Below, one piece after another: positions 1 through 7,556 of a stretch of 29,063 nucleotides of DNA; positions within the stretch are counted from its first letter, which is position 1; every line of letters starts with the position of its first letter. The notes under the pieces are model-generated. The model ran no database searches. It had not been told where the DNA came from and saw only the letters and a program-made list of their open reading frames with translations. The DNA comes from CAWDPQ01 sp049642465 (GTDB lineage: Bacteria; Acidobacteriota; Vicinamibacteria; Vicinamibacterales; 2-12-FULL-66-21): NCBI GenBank assembly GCA_049642465.1, contig JBAROV010000059.1, positions 1-29,063 on the forward strand, read 5' to 3'. Made by a program: the position numbers and the translations under genes.

Positions 1-1122
1 GCGGCGGCCACGACGGTCTGCTGTGCGGCTGTGGTGCCGGTCGCGGCTCTGCAGCCGTGGGTCCAGGCATCGCCCAAAGAACCTGCTGTAGTGATTGCGC
101 CTGCCTCACCCAGAGTGGAACCGCAAACACCCGCCCCGACGCCCGTTCCAACGCCCGCGGTGGAACCCTCCGCTCAGTCGCACCGCTCGCGTCAGACACA
201 CAACCAGATCGCAACCGAGGCGGGAACGGTCGTTGCCGAAACGGTCAGCAGCTCGATGGCCGGAATCAGCGGCGCGTTGGCCGGCGCCGTGCACGGGGCC
301 ATGACCGAGGTGTTTGGGGCCAGTCACGCCGACGGTCATGCGCAAGACACCAAGTCTGCAGCATCAAAGGCCGATCCGCGCATGGTGGCAGCGCTCACGG
401 CCGCACTCAAGGACACGGACAAGGAAGTCCGTGAGACCGCGATGCACGCGCTGGTGCAAATGCGCGATCCCTCCGTGTTCGAGCCGCTCCTGCAGGCGCT
501 CAAGGACGCCTCGTACGAGGTTCGCGAGCAAGCAGCGTTTGGTCTCGGTCAGCTTCGGGATAAACGCGCCGTCGAGGCGTTGTCAGCCGCGCTCAAGGAT
601 GAACATCCTGACGTGCGAGAACAAGCGGCATTTGCCCTCGGACAATTGCGCGATCGCGGCGCGGCTGCCGCGTTGAACCTGGCGATCAAGGATGCCGACG
701 CGGATGTCCGCGAGCAGGTCATCTTCGCGTTGGGACAGTTGCGCGATCCGGCGACGATCGAAGGCCTGAGCGCGGCGCTGCACGACACGAATGCCGACGT
801 GCGCGAACAAGCGGCGTTCGCATTGGGTCAGCTCCGCGACAAACGCTCCGTGCCACCGCTCATCTCGGCGCTCAAAGACAGCCACGGGGATGTGCGTGAA
901 CAGGCGGCGTTTGCGCTCGGGCAGATTCGAGACGCCGCGGCAGTCGAGGCCCTGGTGATCGCGCTCAGGGACACATCGGCCGACGTGCGCGAACAAGCGG
1001 CATTCGCGCTCGGCCAGCTCCGCGATCCGCGCGCAATCGAGGGCTTGACGGCGGCGCTCAAGGATCCGCAAGCGAACGTCCGCCGGCAGGCGGCGTTCGC
1101 CCTCGGTCAACTCGCTCGATAG
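1..1122 (+). CDS. HEAT-repeat protein, 5' end outside the window (possibly the tail of an M56/BlaR1-like sensor peptidase)
   Basis: The frame is open to the first base of the window, so the true start is probably upstream; the GTG at 31 is only the first in-window start codon. The first residues are hydrophobic and run into an ALQPW motif. That resembles the end of the last membrane segment of M56 (BlaR1/MecR1-like) peptidases, but this is inference from a few residues. A Pro/Ala-rich linker and an Ala/Ser/Gly-rich stretch follow. From about 382 onward the protein is eight consecutive 31-residue HEAT-like repeats with the core VREQAAFALGQLRD, ending just before the stop. HEAT repeats form right-handed superhelices that bind proteins. 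Two more HEAT proteins and an ADOP permease follow on the same strand. The HEAT assignment is secure; the N-terminal identity is not. Confidence 0.85.
   Translation, partial: AAATTVCCAAVVPVAALQPWVQASPKEPAVVIAPASPRVEPQTPAPTPVPTPAVEPSAQSHRSRQTHNQIATEAGTVVAETVSSSMAGISGALAGAVHGAMTEVFGASHADGHAQDTKSAASKADPRMVAALTAALKDTDKEVRETAMHALVQMRDPSVFEPLLQALKDASYEVREQAAFGLGQLRDKRAVEALSAALKDEHPDVREQAAFALGQLRDRGAAAALNLAIKDADADVREQVIFALGQLRDPATIEGLSAALHDTNADVREQAAFALGQLRDKRSVPPLISALKDSHGDVREQAAFALGQIRDAAAVEALVIALRDTSADVREQAAFALGQLRDPRAIEGLTAALKDPQANVRRQAAFALGQLAR
382..1119 (+). repeat. Eight tandem 93-bp units coding HEAT repeats
   Basis: The coding sequence repeats with a 93-bp (31-codon) period. The best conserved part of each unit codes for DVREQAAFALGQL followed by RD. 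Copies 2, 3, 5, 6 and 7 are nearly identical at the protein level but differ at many synonymous sites. That indicates an old array kept by selection or gene conversion rather than a recent expansion. The last copy has RRQ in place of REQ and ends the protein. Confidence 0.85.
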
Positions 1123-1138
1123 TTTTCGTCGCCATCTG

Positions 1139-1157
1139 GCGGCCCGCGTCGGGCCGC
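1139..1157 (+). terminator. GC-rich hairpin after the first HEAT gene (terminator-like, no U-tract)
   Basis: Arms GCGGCCCG (1139-1146) and CGGGCCGC (1150-1157) form a perfect 8-bp stem with a 3-nt loop, 16 nt after the stop codon at 1122. No run of T follows, so intrinsic termination would be inefficient. A second small hairpin, TGCTAG-TTTT-CTAGCA at 1181-1196, lies in the same 163-nt gap. I see no convincing promoter in that gap. Confidence 0.3.
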
Positions 1158-1285
1158 GGGAATGCTGGTGTTGTTCGTAGTGCTAGTTTTCTAGCAAGGC
1201 TGCGCGTGAACCATCGAGGCGTCGCCTTTGCCAGACCGCATCGTTCGTTAACGCCGCGCTGACGCGCGGCTCGCAGGAGTCGCTC

Positions 1286-1975
1286 ATGAGTCCTCTCGCT
1301 GTGTTCTTTCGGACGCTGATGAAGTCGAGCGCGATTTTCCTCGGTGCAGGCATCATCTTCCTCCACCCGTCGCTCGACTGGTCCACAACCCGCGCCACGG
1401 CCCGTCAGGGACGCGCGCAGGAAGCGGTCGATGGCTTGATTGCCGCGCTCAAAGACAGCGATGCCGGCGTCCGCAAGCAGGCCGCCTGGGCGCTCGGTGA
1501 AATGCAGAGCGCCAAGGCGGTTCCCGCGCTCATCGAGGCGCTGAAGGACGCGGAAGTCGAGGTTCGTCAGCACGCCATGGCGGCGCTTGGCGAAATCGGT
1601 GATGCCCGTGCCGCCGCCGCCATCGCTGGCGCCTTGAAAGACGCCGACCCACGCGTGCGCGCGCGCGCGGCATCCGCCCTCGCTGAGATTGGTGACAAAA
1701 GCACCGTTGATGCGCTCATCTCGGCGGTCCGTGATTCGAACGTCGAAGTCCGGCGTCGAGCCGTGAACGCGCTCGGCGAGATCGGCGACACACGCGCACT
1801 CCCGGCGCTGACTGCGGCGCTCAAGGATGAAGATGCGGGCGTCCGCCGGCAAGCGGTTCTCGCGATCGCCGAAATCAACGACGGCGACGACGACCATCCA
1901 GGCCTCGCGCGTCACATTCGGGTTCATCCGAAACCTCGACCGCATCCGAGGCCAGTGATCGCTGGAATCCGATGA
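1286..1975 (+). CDS. Exported or membrane-anchored HEAT-repeat protein
   Basis: The protein has 229 residues. The ATG at 1286 has an AGGAG-type ribosome binding site in CGCAGGAGTCGCTC just before it. Residues about 8-28 are hydrophobic (FFRTLMKSSAIFLGAGIIFL) and act as a signal peptide or anchor. Residues about 45-200 hold five HEAT-like repeats with cores such as VRKQAAWALGEM and VRRRAVNALGEIGD. A His/Pro/Arg-rich tail (DDDHPGLARHIRVHPKPRPHPRP) closes the protein and might bind metal, though that is a guess. The stop overlaps the next start in an ATGA, so the two genes are probably translationally coupled. A scaffold or inhibitor role outside the cytoplasm is plausible; no enzyme motif is present. 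Confidence 0.85.
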   Translation: MSPLAVFFRTLMKSSAIFLGAGIIFLHPSLDWSTTRATARQGRAQEAVDGLIAALKDSDAGVRKQAAWALGEMQSAKAVPALIEALKDAEVEVRQHAMAALGEIGDARAAAAIAGALKDADPRVRARAASALAEIGDKSTVDALISAVRDSNVEVRRRAVNALGEIGDTRALPALTAALKDEDAGVRRQAVLAIAEINDGDDDHPGLARHIRVHPKPRPHPRPVIAGIR

Positions 1976-2670
1976 ACAGGCTCTCTCCCGGCCGGGTGGC
2001 CATTCTGCTGCTGTTCGCGCTCGGTGTGGCTCCGAGCGTGGGCGCGGAGCAGTCGCGCCGCGTCACGGACCTCGTTGCCGCGTTGAGTGCCGACGAACCC
2101 GCGGCGCGCGCGCAAGCCGCGTGCGACTTGAAGCGCGAGGGGGACGCCGCAGCACAAGCGATTGAGCCGCTTCTCCGTCTGCTGGGCGATGGGTCGCCGG
2201 TGGAACGTTCCGTCTGCCGGGAGCGCTGGTGGCGTAACGGCGAGCCTCTGACGACGCCCGGAGAGGAAGCTGCTGCGGCTCTCGTCTCAATCGGGAGCCG
2301 CACGTTCGAGGCGCTGCTCAAGGCGTTGAAGCAACCGCAATGGATCGCCAGACGGAACGCGGCCTGGGCGTTGGGCGCACTCGACGATGCACGAGCCGTC
2401 AAGCCACTCATCAGCGCACTGTCAGATCCCGAGCCCGACGTTCGAGCACAAGCCGCGTGGGCGCTCGGTGCACTGAACGACCCGGCTGCGCTTGAAAAAC
2501 TCACGGCAACGGTCAAGGATGCCGACCCGCGGGTACGGCGACAGGCGGCATGGGCGCTGGGCGTGATCGGCGACTCGCGCGCCACGCCGGTGCTGATCGT
2601 GGCGTTGAGAGACGCCGATGCAGGCGTGCGGCGCCAGGCCGCGTGGGCGCTCGGCAACATCGGAAAGTAG
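1972..2670 (+). CDS. Secreted HEAT-repeat protein
   Basis: The protein has 232 residues and starts at the ATG inside the ATGA overlap with the previous gene. It has a clear Sec-type signal peptide: MNRLSPGR, then a hydrophobic AILLLFALGVAPSV core, with probable cleavage after VGA. A degenerate HEAT-like region follows, then a Cys/Trp-rich insert (SVCRERWWRNG, residues about 78-90). Four good repeats with AAWALGALDDARAV-type cores run to the C terminus. The stop is 5 nt upstream of the ADOP permease start. The insert between repeats is not found in the two sister proteins and may be a specific binding surface. Confidence 0.85.
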   Translation: MNRLSPGRVAILLLFALGVAPSVGAEQSRRVTDLVAALSADEPAARAQAACDLKREGDAAAQAIEPLLRLLGDGSPVERSVCRERWWRNGEPLTTPGEEAAAALVSIGSRTFEALLKALKQPQWIARRNAAWALGALDDARAVKPLISALSDPEPDVRAQAAWALGALNDPAALEKLTATVKDADPRVRRQAAWALGVIGDSRATPVLIVALRDADAGVRRQAAWALGNIGK

Positions 2671-2675
2671 CTCGT

Positions 2676-5102
2676 ATGACGACGCTGGTCCAGGATCTCC
2701 GTCACGGAGGTCGCCTCCTCCTGCGTTCACCCGGCTTCACCACGATCGCCGTCGCCGCTCTGGCGATTGGCATCGGCGCGAACACCGCGGTCTTCAGCGT
2801 CGTCCACACGCTGCTGATACAGCCGCTGCCATATCGAGACGCGGATCGTCTCGCCGTGATTTGGGAACACAATCTTCCACGCGACAAAAAGAACAACGTT
2901 GTCTCGCCGGGAAACTTCATCCACTGGCGCGAGATGCAGCGATCCTTCGAAGACATTGCGGCGGTCAGCGGCACGGTCGGGCTGAATTTCACCGTCACGG
3001 TGACAGGCGCCGGCGACCCCGAAGAAGTTCCCGTGCAGCTCGTAACAGCTGCGTTCTTTTCGCTGCTTGGCGTGAACCCTGCACTCGGCCGTCCTTTCAC
3101 GACTGAGGAAGACAGGCCCGACAATCGCGTGGTCGTGATCAGCGACAGGTTGTGGCGGCGGAAATTCGCTGGCGATCCCGGTCTTGTTCAGAAAACGATC
3201 ACGATCGATGGCACGCCCCGCGAACTGGTCGGCGTCATGCCGCCTGGGTTCTCCTATCTGGACAAGACGGTCGAGGTGTGGCTGCCGATGGGATTCTCGG
3301 CGCAATCCCGCACGCCGCGCGGCCGCTGGATCAATGTGGCGGGGCGACTCAAGCCGGGTGTGACATTCGAGCAGGCGCAACAAGACATGGCGCGCGCCCA
3401 TGCCGAACTTGGACGACTGTTTCCCGACTTCAACACCGGCTGGACCGCCCGAGTGGTGCCGCTCCGAGAAGAGCTGACGGGCAAAGTCCGTCCGGCACTG
3501 CTGATTCTGCTGGCCGCCGTCGCTTTCGTCCTCCTGATCGCGTGCGCAAATGTCGCGAACCTGCTCCTTGCACGGGCGACATCGCGTCAGCGCGAACTTG
3601 CCGTCAGGGCTGCACTCGGTGCGGGTCGAATGCGGATCGTTCGTCAACTTCTTGCCGAGAGCCTCGTGCTCGCCATTGCTGGCGGAACGACCGGGCTTCT
3701 CCTCGCCTGGTGGGGACTTGCCGTGTTGAGGGCAGTCGTGGCGCAGAAGCTGCCCATCCAGCGGCTCGAAGCCGTGGCCATTGACGGCTGGGTCCTGCTT
3801 TTCACACTCGTCATATCGCTAGGCACTGGGCTCGTCTTTGGCTTGGTGCCGGCACTCTCCGTTTCAGGCTCCACGTTGAACGACGCGCTCAAGGATGGTG
3901 GCCGGTCTGGTTCGGCGGCGCGCGGGAACAAAACGCGCGCGGCGTTTGTCATCACTGAGGTCGCGCTTGCTGTCATCCTGCTCGCCGGCGCGGGACTGCT
4001 GATCAGAAGTTTTGTCAATCTGCTGAATACGAGCCCGGGATTCAGCGTGGAACGGACGTTGAAGCTGGACCTGTCCCTTCCGAGCTCACGGTACCGCGAC
4101 GAAGCACGGCGGATCGAGTTCTTTCAGCGGTTCATCGACCAGATCGCGGCCCTGCCGGGGGTGCAGGCGGCCGGCGCCGTGAGTTTTCTGCCGCTGGCCG
4201 GTCTCGGCGCTGCCACCTCCTATGAAGTCGTCGGGCAACCGCCACCCGCGAAAGGCGAAGAACCCGTCTGTGACGTTCGTGTTGCGACCAACGGATATTT
4301 CAAGGCGCTCGGGATCCCGCTCGTAAGAGGACGCTGGTTCAACGAGGACGCTGCGAACGACATCAAGAACGCCGTGATCATCAACGAAGCGATGGCGCGG
4401 CGGCACTGGCCGACTGAGGACCCCATCGGCAAACGCATCAAGGTCAGTTGGAACGATACGCGCGAGGACGAGATCATCGGCGTTGTCGGAGACGTGCGGC
4501 ACGCCGCGCTGGAGACTGAGGCCAGGGCGACGAACTACTGGCCGTACCGGCGATTTCCGTACAACACCATGACCGTGACGGTCAAAGCATCGGGCGACGC
4601 GACATCTCACGCGAACTCGATCGTCTCAATCGTCCGAAACCAGGACCCGATGCTCGCGGTCGCGGATATCAGGACGATGGAGCAAGTCATTGGCGACTCG
4701 GTTGCCGAGCGCCGGTTGACGATGCTGTTGCTTGCGATCTTCGCGGCTGCTGCGCTCGTCCTTGCAGCCGTCGGAATTTACGGCGTGATTGCGTATTCGG
4801 TGACCCAGCGCACCCAGGAAATCGGCATCCGCATGGCACTCGGCGCCAGGCAGCGGGACGTTCTCTGGATGGTCGTCGGCCACGCCATGATGCTGACCGC
4901 GCTGGGCATCGGCATCGGCGCCGCTGGTGGGTTGCTTCTGACCCGGTTGATGCGCCAGCTCTTGTTTCAGGTCCGCCCAGCGGATCCGATGACCTTCGTT
5001 GCGGTGGCGGCGGTTCTCTCGGCGGTGGCTCTCACCGCCAGCTACGTCCCGGGACGCCGCGCCGCGCGGGTGGATCCGCTCATCGCACTCCGGGCCGAGT
5101 AA
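2676..5102 (+). CDS. ABC transporter permease of the ADOP type (MacB-like core / FtsX, duplicated)
   Basis: I chose the ATG at 2676 (MTTLVQDLRHGGRLLLRSPGFTT). The frame is open further upstream, but that part overlaps the HEAT gene. The 808-residue protein has two MacB_PCD-FtsX modules: TM1 and periplasmic core at about 18-250, FtsX core at about 268-395 (LLIACANVANLLLARATSRQRELAVRAALGA), a second TM and periplasmic core at about 425-650, and a second FtsX at about 680-808 (RTQEIGIRMALGARQRDVLWMV). This length and duplication define the 'acidobacterial duplicated orphan permease' family. No ATPase gene is adjacent, which is normal for that family. The closing RRAARVDPLIALRAE motif is intact. 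Known relatives act in export or envelope remodelling; the substrate is unknown. Confidence 0.92.
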   Translation: MTTLVQDLRHGGRLLLRSPGFTTIAVAALAIGIGANTAVFSVVHTLLIQPLPYRDADRLAVIWEHNLPRDKKNNVVSPGNFIHWREMQRSFEDIAAVSGTVGLNFTVTVTGAGDPEEVPVQLVTAAFFSLLGVNPALGRPFTTEEDRPDNRVVVISDRLWRRKFAGDPGLVQKTITIDGTPRELVGVMPPGFSYLDKTVEVWLPMGFSAQSRTPRGRWINVAGRLKPGVTFEQAQQDMARAHAELGRLFPDFNTGWTARVVPLREELTGKVRPALLILLAAVAFVLLIACANVANLLLARATSRQRELAVRAALGAGRMRIVRQLLAESLVLAIAGGTTGLLLAWWGLAVLRAVVAQKLPIQRLEAVAIDGWVLLFTLVISLGTGLVFGLVPALSVSGSTLNDALKDGGRSGSAARGNKTRAAFVITEVALAVILLAGAGLLIRSFVNLLNTSPGFSVERTLKLDLSLPSSRYRDEARRIEFFQRFIDQIAALPGVQAAGAVSFLPLAGLGAATSYEVVGQPPPAKGEEPVCDVRVATNGYFKALGIPLVRGRWFNEDAANDIKNAVIINEAMARRHWPTEDPIGKRIKVSWNDTREDEIIGVVGDVRHAALETEARATNYWPYRRFPYNTMTVTVKASGDATSHANSIVSIVRNQDPMLAVADIRTMEQVIGDSVAERRLTMLLLAIFAAAALVLAAVGIYGVIAYSVTQRTQEIGIRMALGARQRDVLWMVVGHAMMLTALGIGIGAAGGLLLTRLMRQLLFQVRPADPMTFVAVAAVLSAVALTASYVPGRRAARVDPLIALRAE

Positions 5103-5158
5103 CTAGCCAGCGGCGAACCAGCTCAGCCGCGCCAACGCGCGAGGTTCGGCCCTTGAGG

Positions 5159-5164
5159 TACGAT
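5159..5164 (+). promoter_or_regulatory. -10-like TACGAT close to the start of the first CNNM gene
   Basis: GAGGTACGAT ends 8 nt before the ATG at 5173. Transcription from this hexamer would begin at or next to the start codon, giving a leaderless mRNA. The only SD-like bases, GAGG at 5155-5158, are too far upstream to serve. The same GNNGTACGAT motif precedes galU and leuC. I see no good -35 box. Confidence 0.35.
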
Positions 5165-5172
5165 CCCCGCGC

Positions 5173-6255
5173 ATGTTCGTCGCCGGGACGGTCATCGTCC
5201 TGTTGATCCTCCTCACCGCGCTGTACGTCGCTGCGGAGTTTGCGGCGGTGGGCGCCCGACGCAGCAGGCTGCGCCGCCTCGCGGAAGATGGGCATCCTCT
5301 GGCGTGCCGAGTCCTTCCGGTCGTAGAGGATCCACGCCAACTGGACCGCTACATTGCGGTGTCGCAGATTGGCATCACGTTATCGAGCCTCATCCTTGGA
5401 GCGTACGGCCAGGCAGCCGTCGCGCCGCATCTGGCGCCGCACCTCGAACGGCTGGCCGGGCTCGATGCCCAATCGTCTCAATCCACGGCGGCCGTCGTTG
5501 TCCTGCTCGCTTTGACCGCCCTTGCAATGATTCTTGGCGAACTGGTGCCCAAATCATTAGCGCTCCAGGATCCCACGAAGGTCGCGCTGGCCACCGTCAT
5601 CCCGATGCAATGGTCGCAGTGGCTGTTCTCCTGGTTCATTGACGTTCTGAACGGCAGCGGGATGCTGGTTCTGCGGATTCTCCGGGTCCCCTCAACGGGC
5701 CATCGTCACGTGCACTCTCCCGAAGAAATCGAGTTGCTGATTGCGGAGAGCCGCGACGGCGGCTTGCTGGAGCCGCAAGAGCAAGTGCGGCTACACCGGG
5801 CCCTTCGGCTGGGCCTCCGAACAGCAAAGCAGTTGATGGTCCCGCGTTCACGACTTGCAGCTATCGACGTGGACACGCCGCTGCCGGACGTTCTGCGCGC
5901 GGTTGCCGCGAGCCCTTACAGCCGGCTGCCTGTTTTCAGGGGATCGCTGGAGAACGTGCTCGGCATTCTGCACACGAAAGACGTCGTGACCGGGTTCGTG
6001 CATGGCGGTCTGCGCTCGTTGACGACCATGCTGCGGCCGATCGTTCGCGTGCGTGACGACATGCCAGCCGATCATCTCCTGACGTTTCTCAGAGAGCGCC
6101 GCAACCACCAGGCGGTCGTGGTCGATGAGAACGGCCGTGTGGCTGGACTGATTACCCTCGAGGACGTTCTCGCCGAGCTCCTCGGTGGAGTGGCTGACGA
6201 GTTCAAAACCGTCCGCGCCCGCGTACCCAGGCCGAAAGAGGAGGAGTTGCAGTGA
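5173..6255 (+). CDS. CNNM/CorC-family (DUF21-CBS) membrane protein, short form
   Basis: The protein has 360 residues. The DUF21 (CNNM transmembrane) domain covers about 1-185, with a first helix VIVLLILLTALYVAAEFAAVGAR and the conserved DRYIAVSQIGITLSSLILGAYG and ILGELVPKSLAL motifs. A CBS pair covers about 205-340 (LMVPRSRLAAIDVD, RLPVFRGSLENVLGILHTKD, VVDENGRVAGLITLEDVLAELLG). The protein ends soon after CBS2 and lacks the CorC_HlyC domain present in the neighbouring paralogue. The family is linked to Mg2+/Co2+ transport and called 'hemolysin C' in older annotation. It overlaps the next gene by 4 nt, so a heteromeric pair is likely. Confidence 0.9.
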   Translation: MFVAGTVIVLLILLTALYVAAEFAAVGARRSRLRRLAEDGHPLACRVLPVVEDPRQLDRYIAVSQIGITLSSLILGAYGQAAVAPHLAPHLERLAGLDAQSSQSTAAVVVLLALTALAMILGELVPKSLALQDPTKVALATVIPMQWSQWLFSWFIDVLNGSGMLVLRILRVPSTGHRHVHSPEEIELLIAESRDGGLLEPQEQVRLHRALRLGLRTAKQLMVPRSRLAAIDVDTPLPDVLRAVAASPYSRLPVFRGSLENVLGILHTKDVVTGFVHGGLRSLTTMLRPIVRVRDDMPADHLLTFLRERRNHQAVVVDENGRVAGLITLEDVLAELLGGVADEFKTVRARVPRPKEEELQ

Positions 6256-7541
6256 TCGAGTTTTCGGTCATCGCGGCACTCATCCTGCTCAATGGCGTAT
6301 TCGTCGCTGCCGAGTTCGCCATTGTCGGCGCACCCCGAGCGGCTATTGACGCGCGCGCAGGGCGAGGCGATCGGCTTGCACGCCTGGTGCAAAGCGTCCT
6401 GCGGGACACGAGAAAGCAGGACCGATACATTGCCACGGCGCAGCTCGGTATCACGCTCGCGAGCCTCGGGTTGGGGATGTACGGAGAACACGTGCTCGCC
6501 GTCGGGATTTACAACGCGCTCGGGGGCAGCGGCCTCCCCTCCTGGCTGGTCTCTCACGGTCTCGCCAGTTTTGTTGCCGTAGCGGTACTGACCTACTTCC
6601 ACATCGTCATTGGCGAGATGGTCCCCAAGTCCCTGGCGCTGCAGAAAGCCGAACAACTGGTGCTCTGGATCACGCCCGCAATGTTGTGGATCAAGAACAT
6701 CCTGTATCCCTTCATCGTGGCGTTGAATGGGCTCGGCAATCAGGTGCTGAGGGTGTTTGGAGTAGATCGGCAGGTGCAGAACGCGGAGCACTACTACACA
6801 CCGGAGGAACTGCAGCTGATCGTTCAGGAGAGCGAAGAACTGGGCGCACTCCGCGCCGAATCAGGGCAAGTGCTCCAGGAGTTGTTCGAGTTCGGCGATC
6901 TCACTGCGGGAGAGGTGATGGTCCCCCGGGTGCGAATCTCCGGCATTCCGATCGGCACACCACCGTCGCGCGTGCGCGAGATTCTCGGGCGAAGCGCCCA
7001 TACGCGCTACCCCATCTACGAAGCGGACCTCGATCACATCGTTGGCATCATTCACATCAAGGACTTGCTCCGATTGTTATTGAACGACGAAGCGATCCAG
7101 CCCTCACACGCGCGTCCGGTGCCGGTCGTCCCGGAAACCGGCCGAATCGATGGCGTGCTCGACGTGATGCGCCGGGAACGAACTCAAATGGTTGTTGTCA
7201 TCGACGAGCACGGCGGGACAGCCGGGGTGGTCACACTCGAGGATCTCTTCGAGGAAGTGGTCGGCGAGATTGACGAGAGCCCCGCGAGCATCCGGCAGGT
7301 GTACCGGGACCGTCAAGGCCGGCTTCGCGTGCCTGGAACCATGAGGCTCGACGAGGTCGGCAAACAATTCGACCTCGATCTCGAGCACGACGAAGTCGAC
7401 AGCGTCAGTGGACTCGTGCTCGCGGTGCTCGGACGTCCGCCGGCTGTCGGCGACCGCGTGCGCTACGACCGCCTTCAATTCGATGTCACGGCCGTCAAGG
7501 GGCACGGGGTTGACGAAGTCGCGGTGACGTTGGCGTCTTGA
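6252..7541 (+). CDS. CNNM/CorC-family (DUF21-CBS-CorC_HlyC) membrane protein, long form
   Basis: The protein has 429 residues. The GTG start lies inside the stop region of the upstream paralogue (GTGA) and is preceded by GAGGAG at 6240-6245, a good ribosome binding site. Order of parts: DUF21 membrane domain about 1-190 (LLNGVFVAAEFAIVGAPR, DRYIATAQLGITLASLGLGMYGE, HIVIGEMVPKSLALQKAE); CBS pair about 210-335 (VMVPRVRISGIPI, ARYPIYEADLDHIVGIIHIKD, VVIDEHGGTAGVVTLEDLFEEVVGEI); CorC_HlyC domain about 345-429 (RLRVPGTMRLDEV, VDSVSGLVLAVLGRPPAVGD). All three expected domains are complete. Family members act in divalent-cation homeostasis at the inner membrane. The downstream neighbour converges, with 15 nt between the two stops. 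Confidence 0.92.
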   Translation: MIEFSVIAALILLNGVFVAAEFAIVGAPRAAIDARAGRGDRLARLVQSVLRDTRKQDRYIATAQLGITLASLGLGMYGEHVLAVGIYNALGGSGLPSWLVSHGLASFVAVAVLTYFHIVIGEMVPKSLALQKAEQLVLWITPAMLWIKNILYPFIVALNGLGNQVLRVFGVDRQVQNAEHYYTPEELQLIVQESEELGALRAESGQVLQELFEFGDLTAGEVMVPRVRISGIPIGTPPSRVREILGRSAHTRYPIYEADLDHIVGIIHIKDLLRLLLNDEAIQPSHARPVPVVPETGRIDGVLDVMRRERTQMVVVIDEHGGTAGVVTLEDLFEEVVGEIDESPASIRQVYRDRQGRLRVPGTMRLDEVGKQFDLDLEHDEVDSVSGLVLAVLGRPPAVGDRVRYDRLQFDVTAVKGHGVDEVAVTLAS

Positions 7542-7556
7542 ACAGGTGCCACGTTT

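Noticed and set aside
392..1119. 93-bp periodic repeats considered as a CRISPR or other DNA repeat array
   Set aside because: The period is a whole number of codons, the frame stays open, and the product is a HEAT solenoid.
1058..1945. 295-codon antisense frame over the HEAT genes
   Set aside because: Its apparent repeats are the complement of the HEAT repeats.
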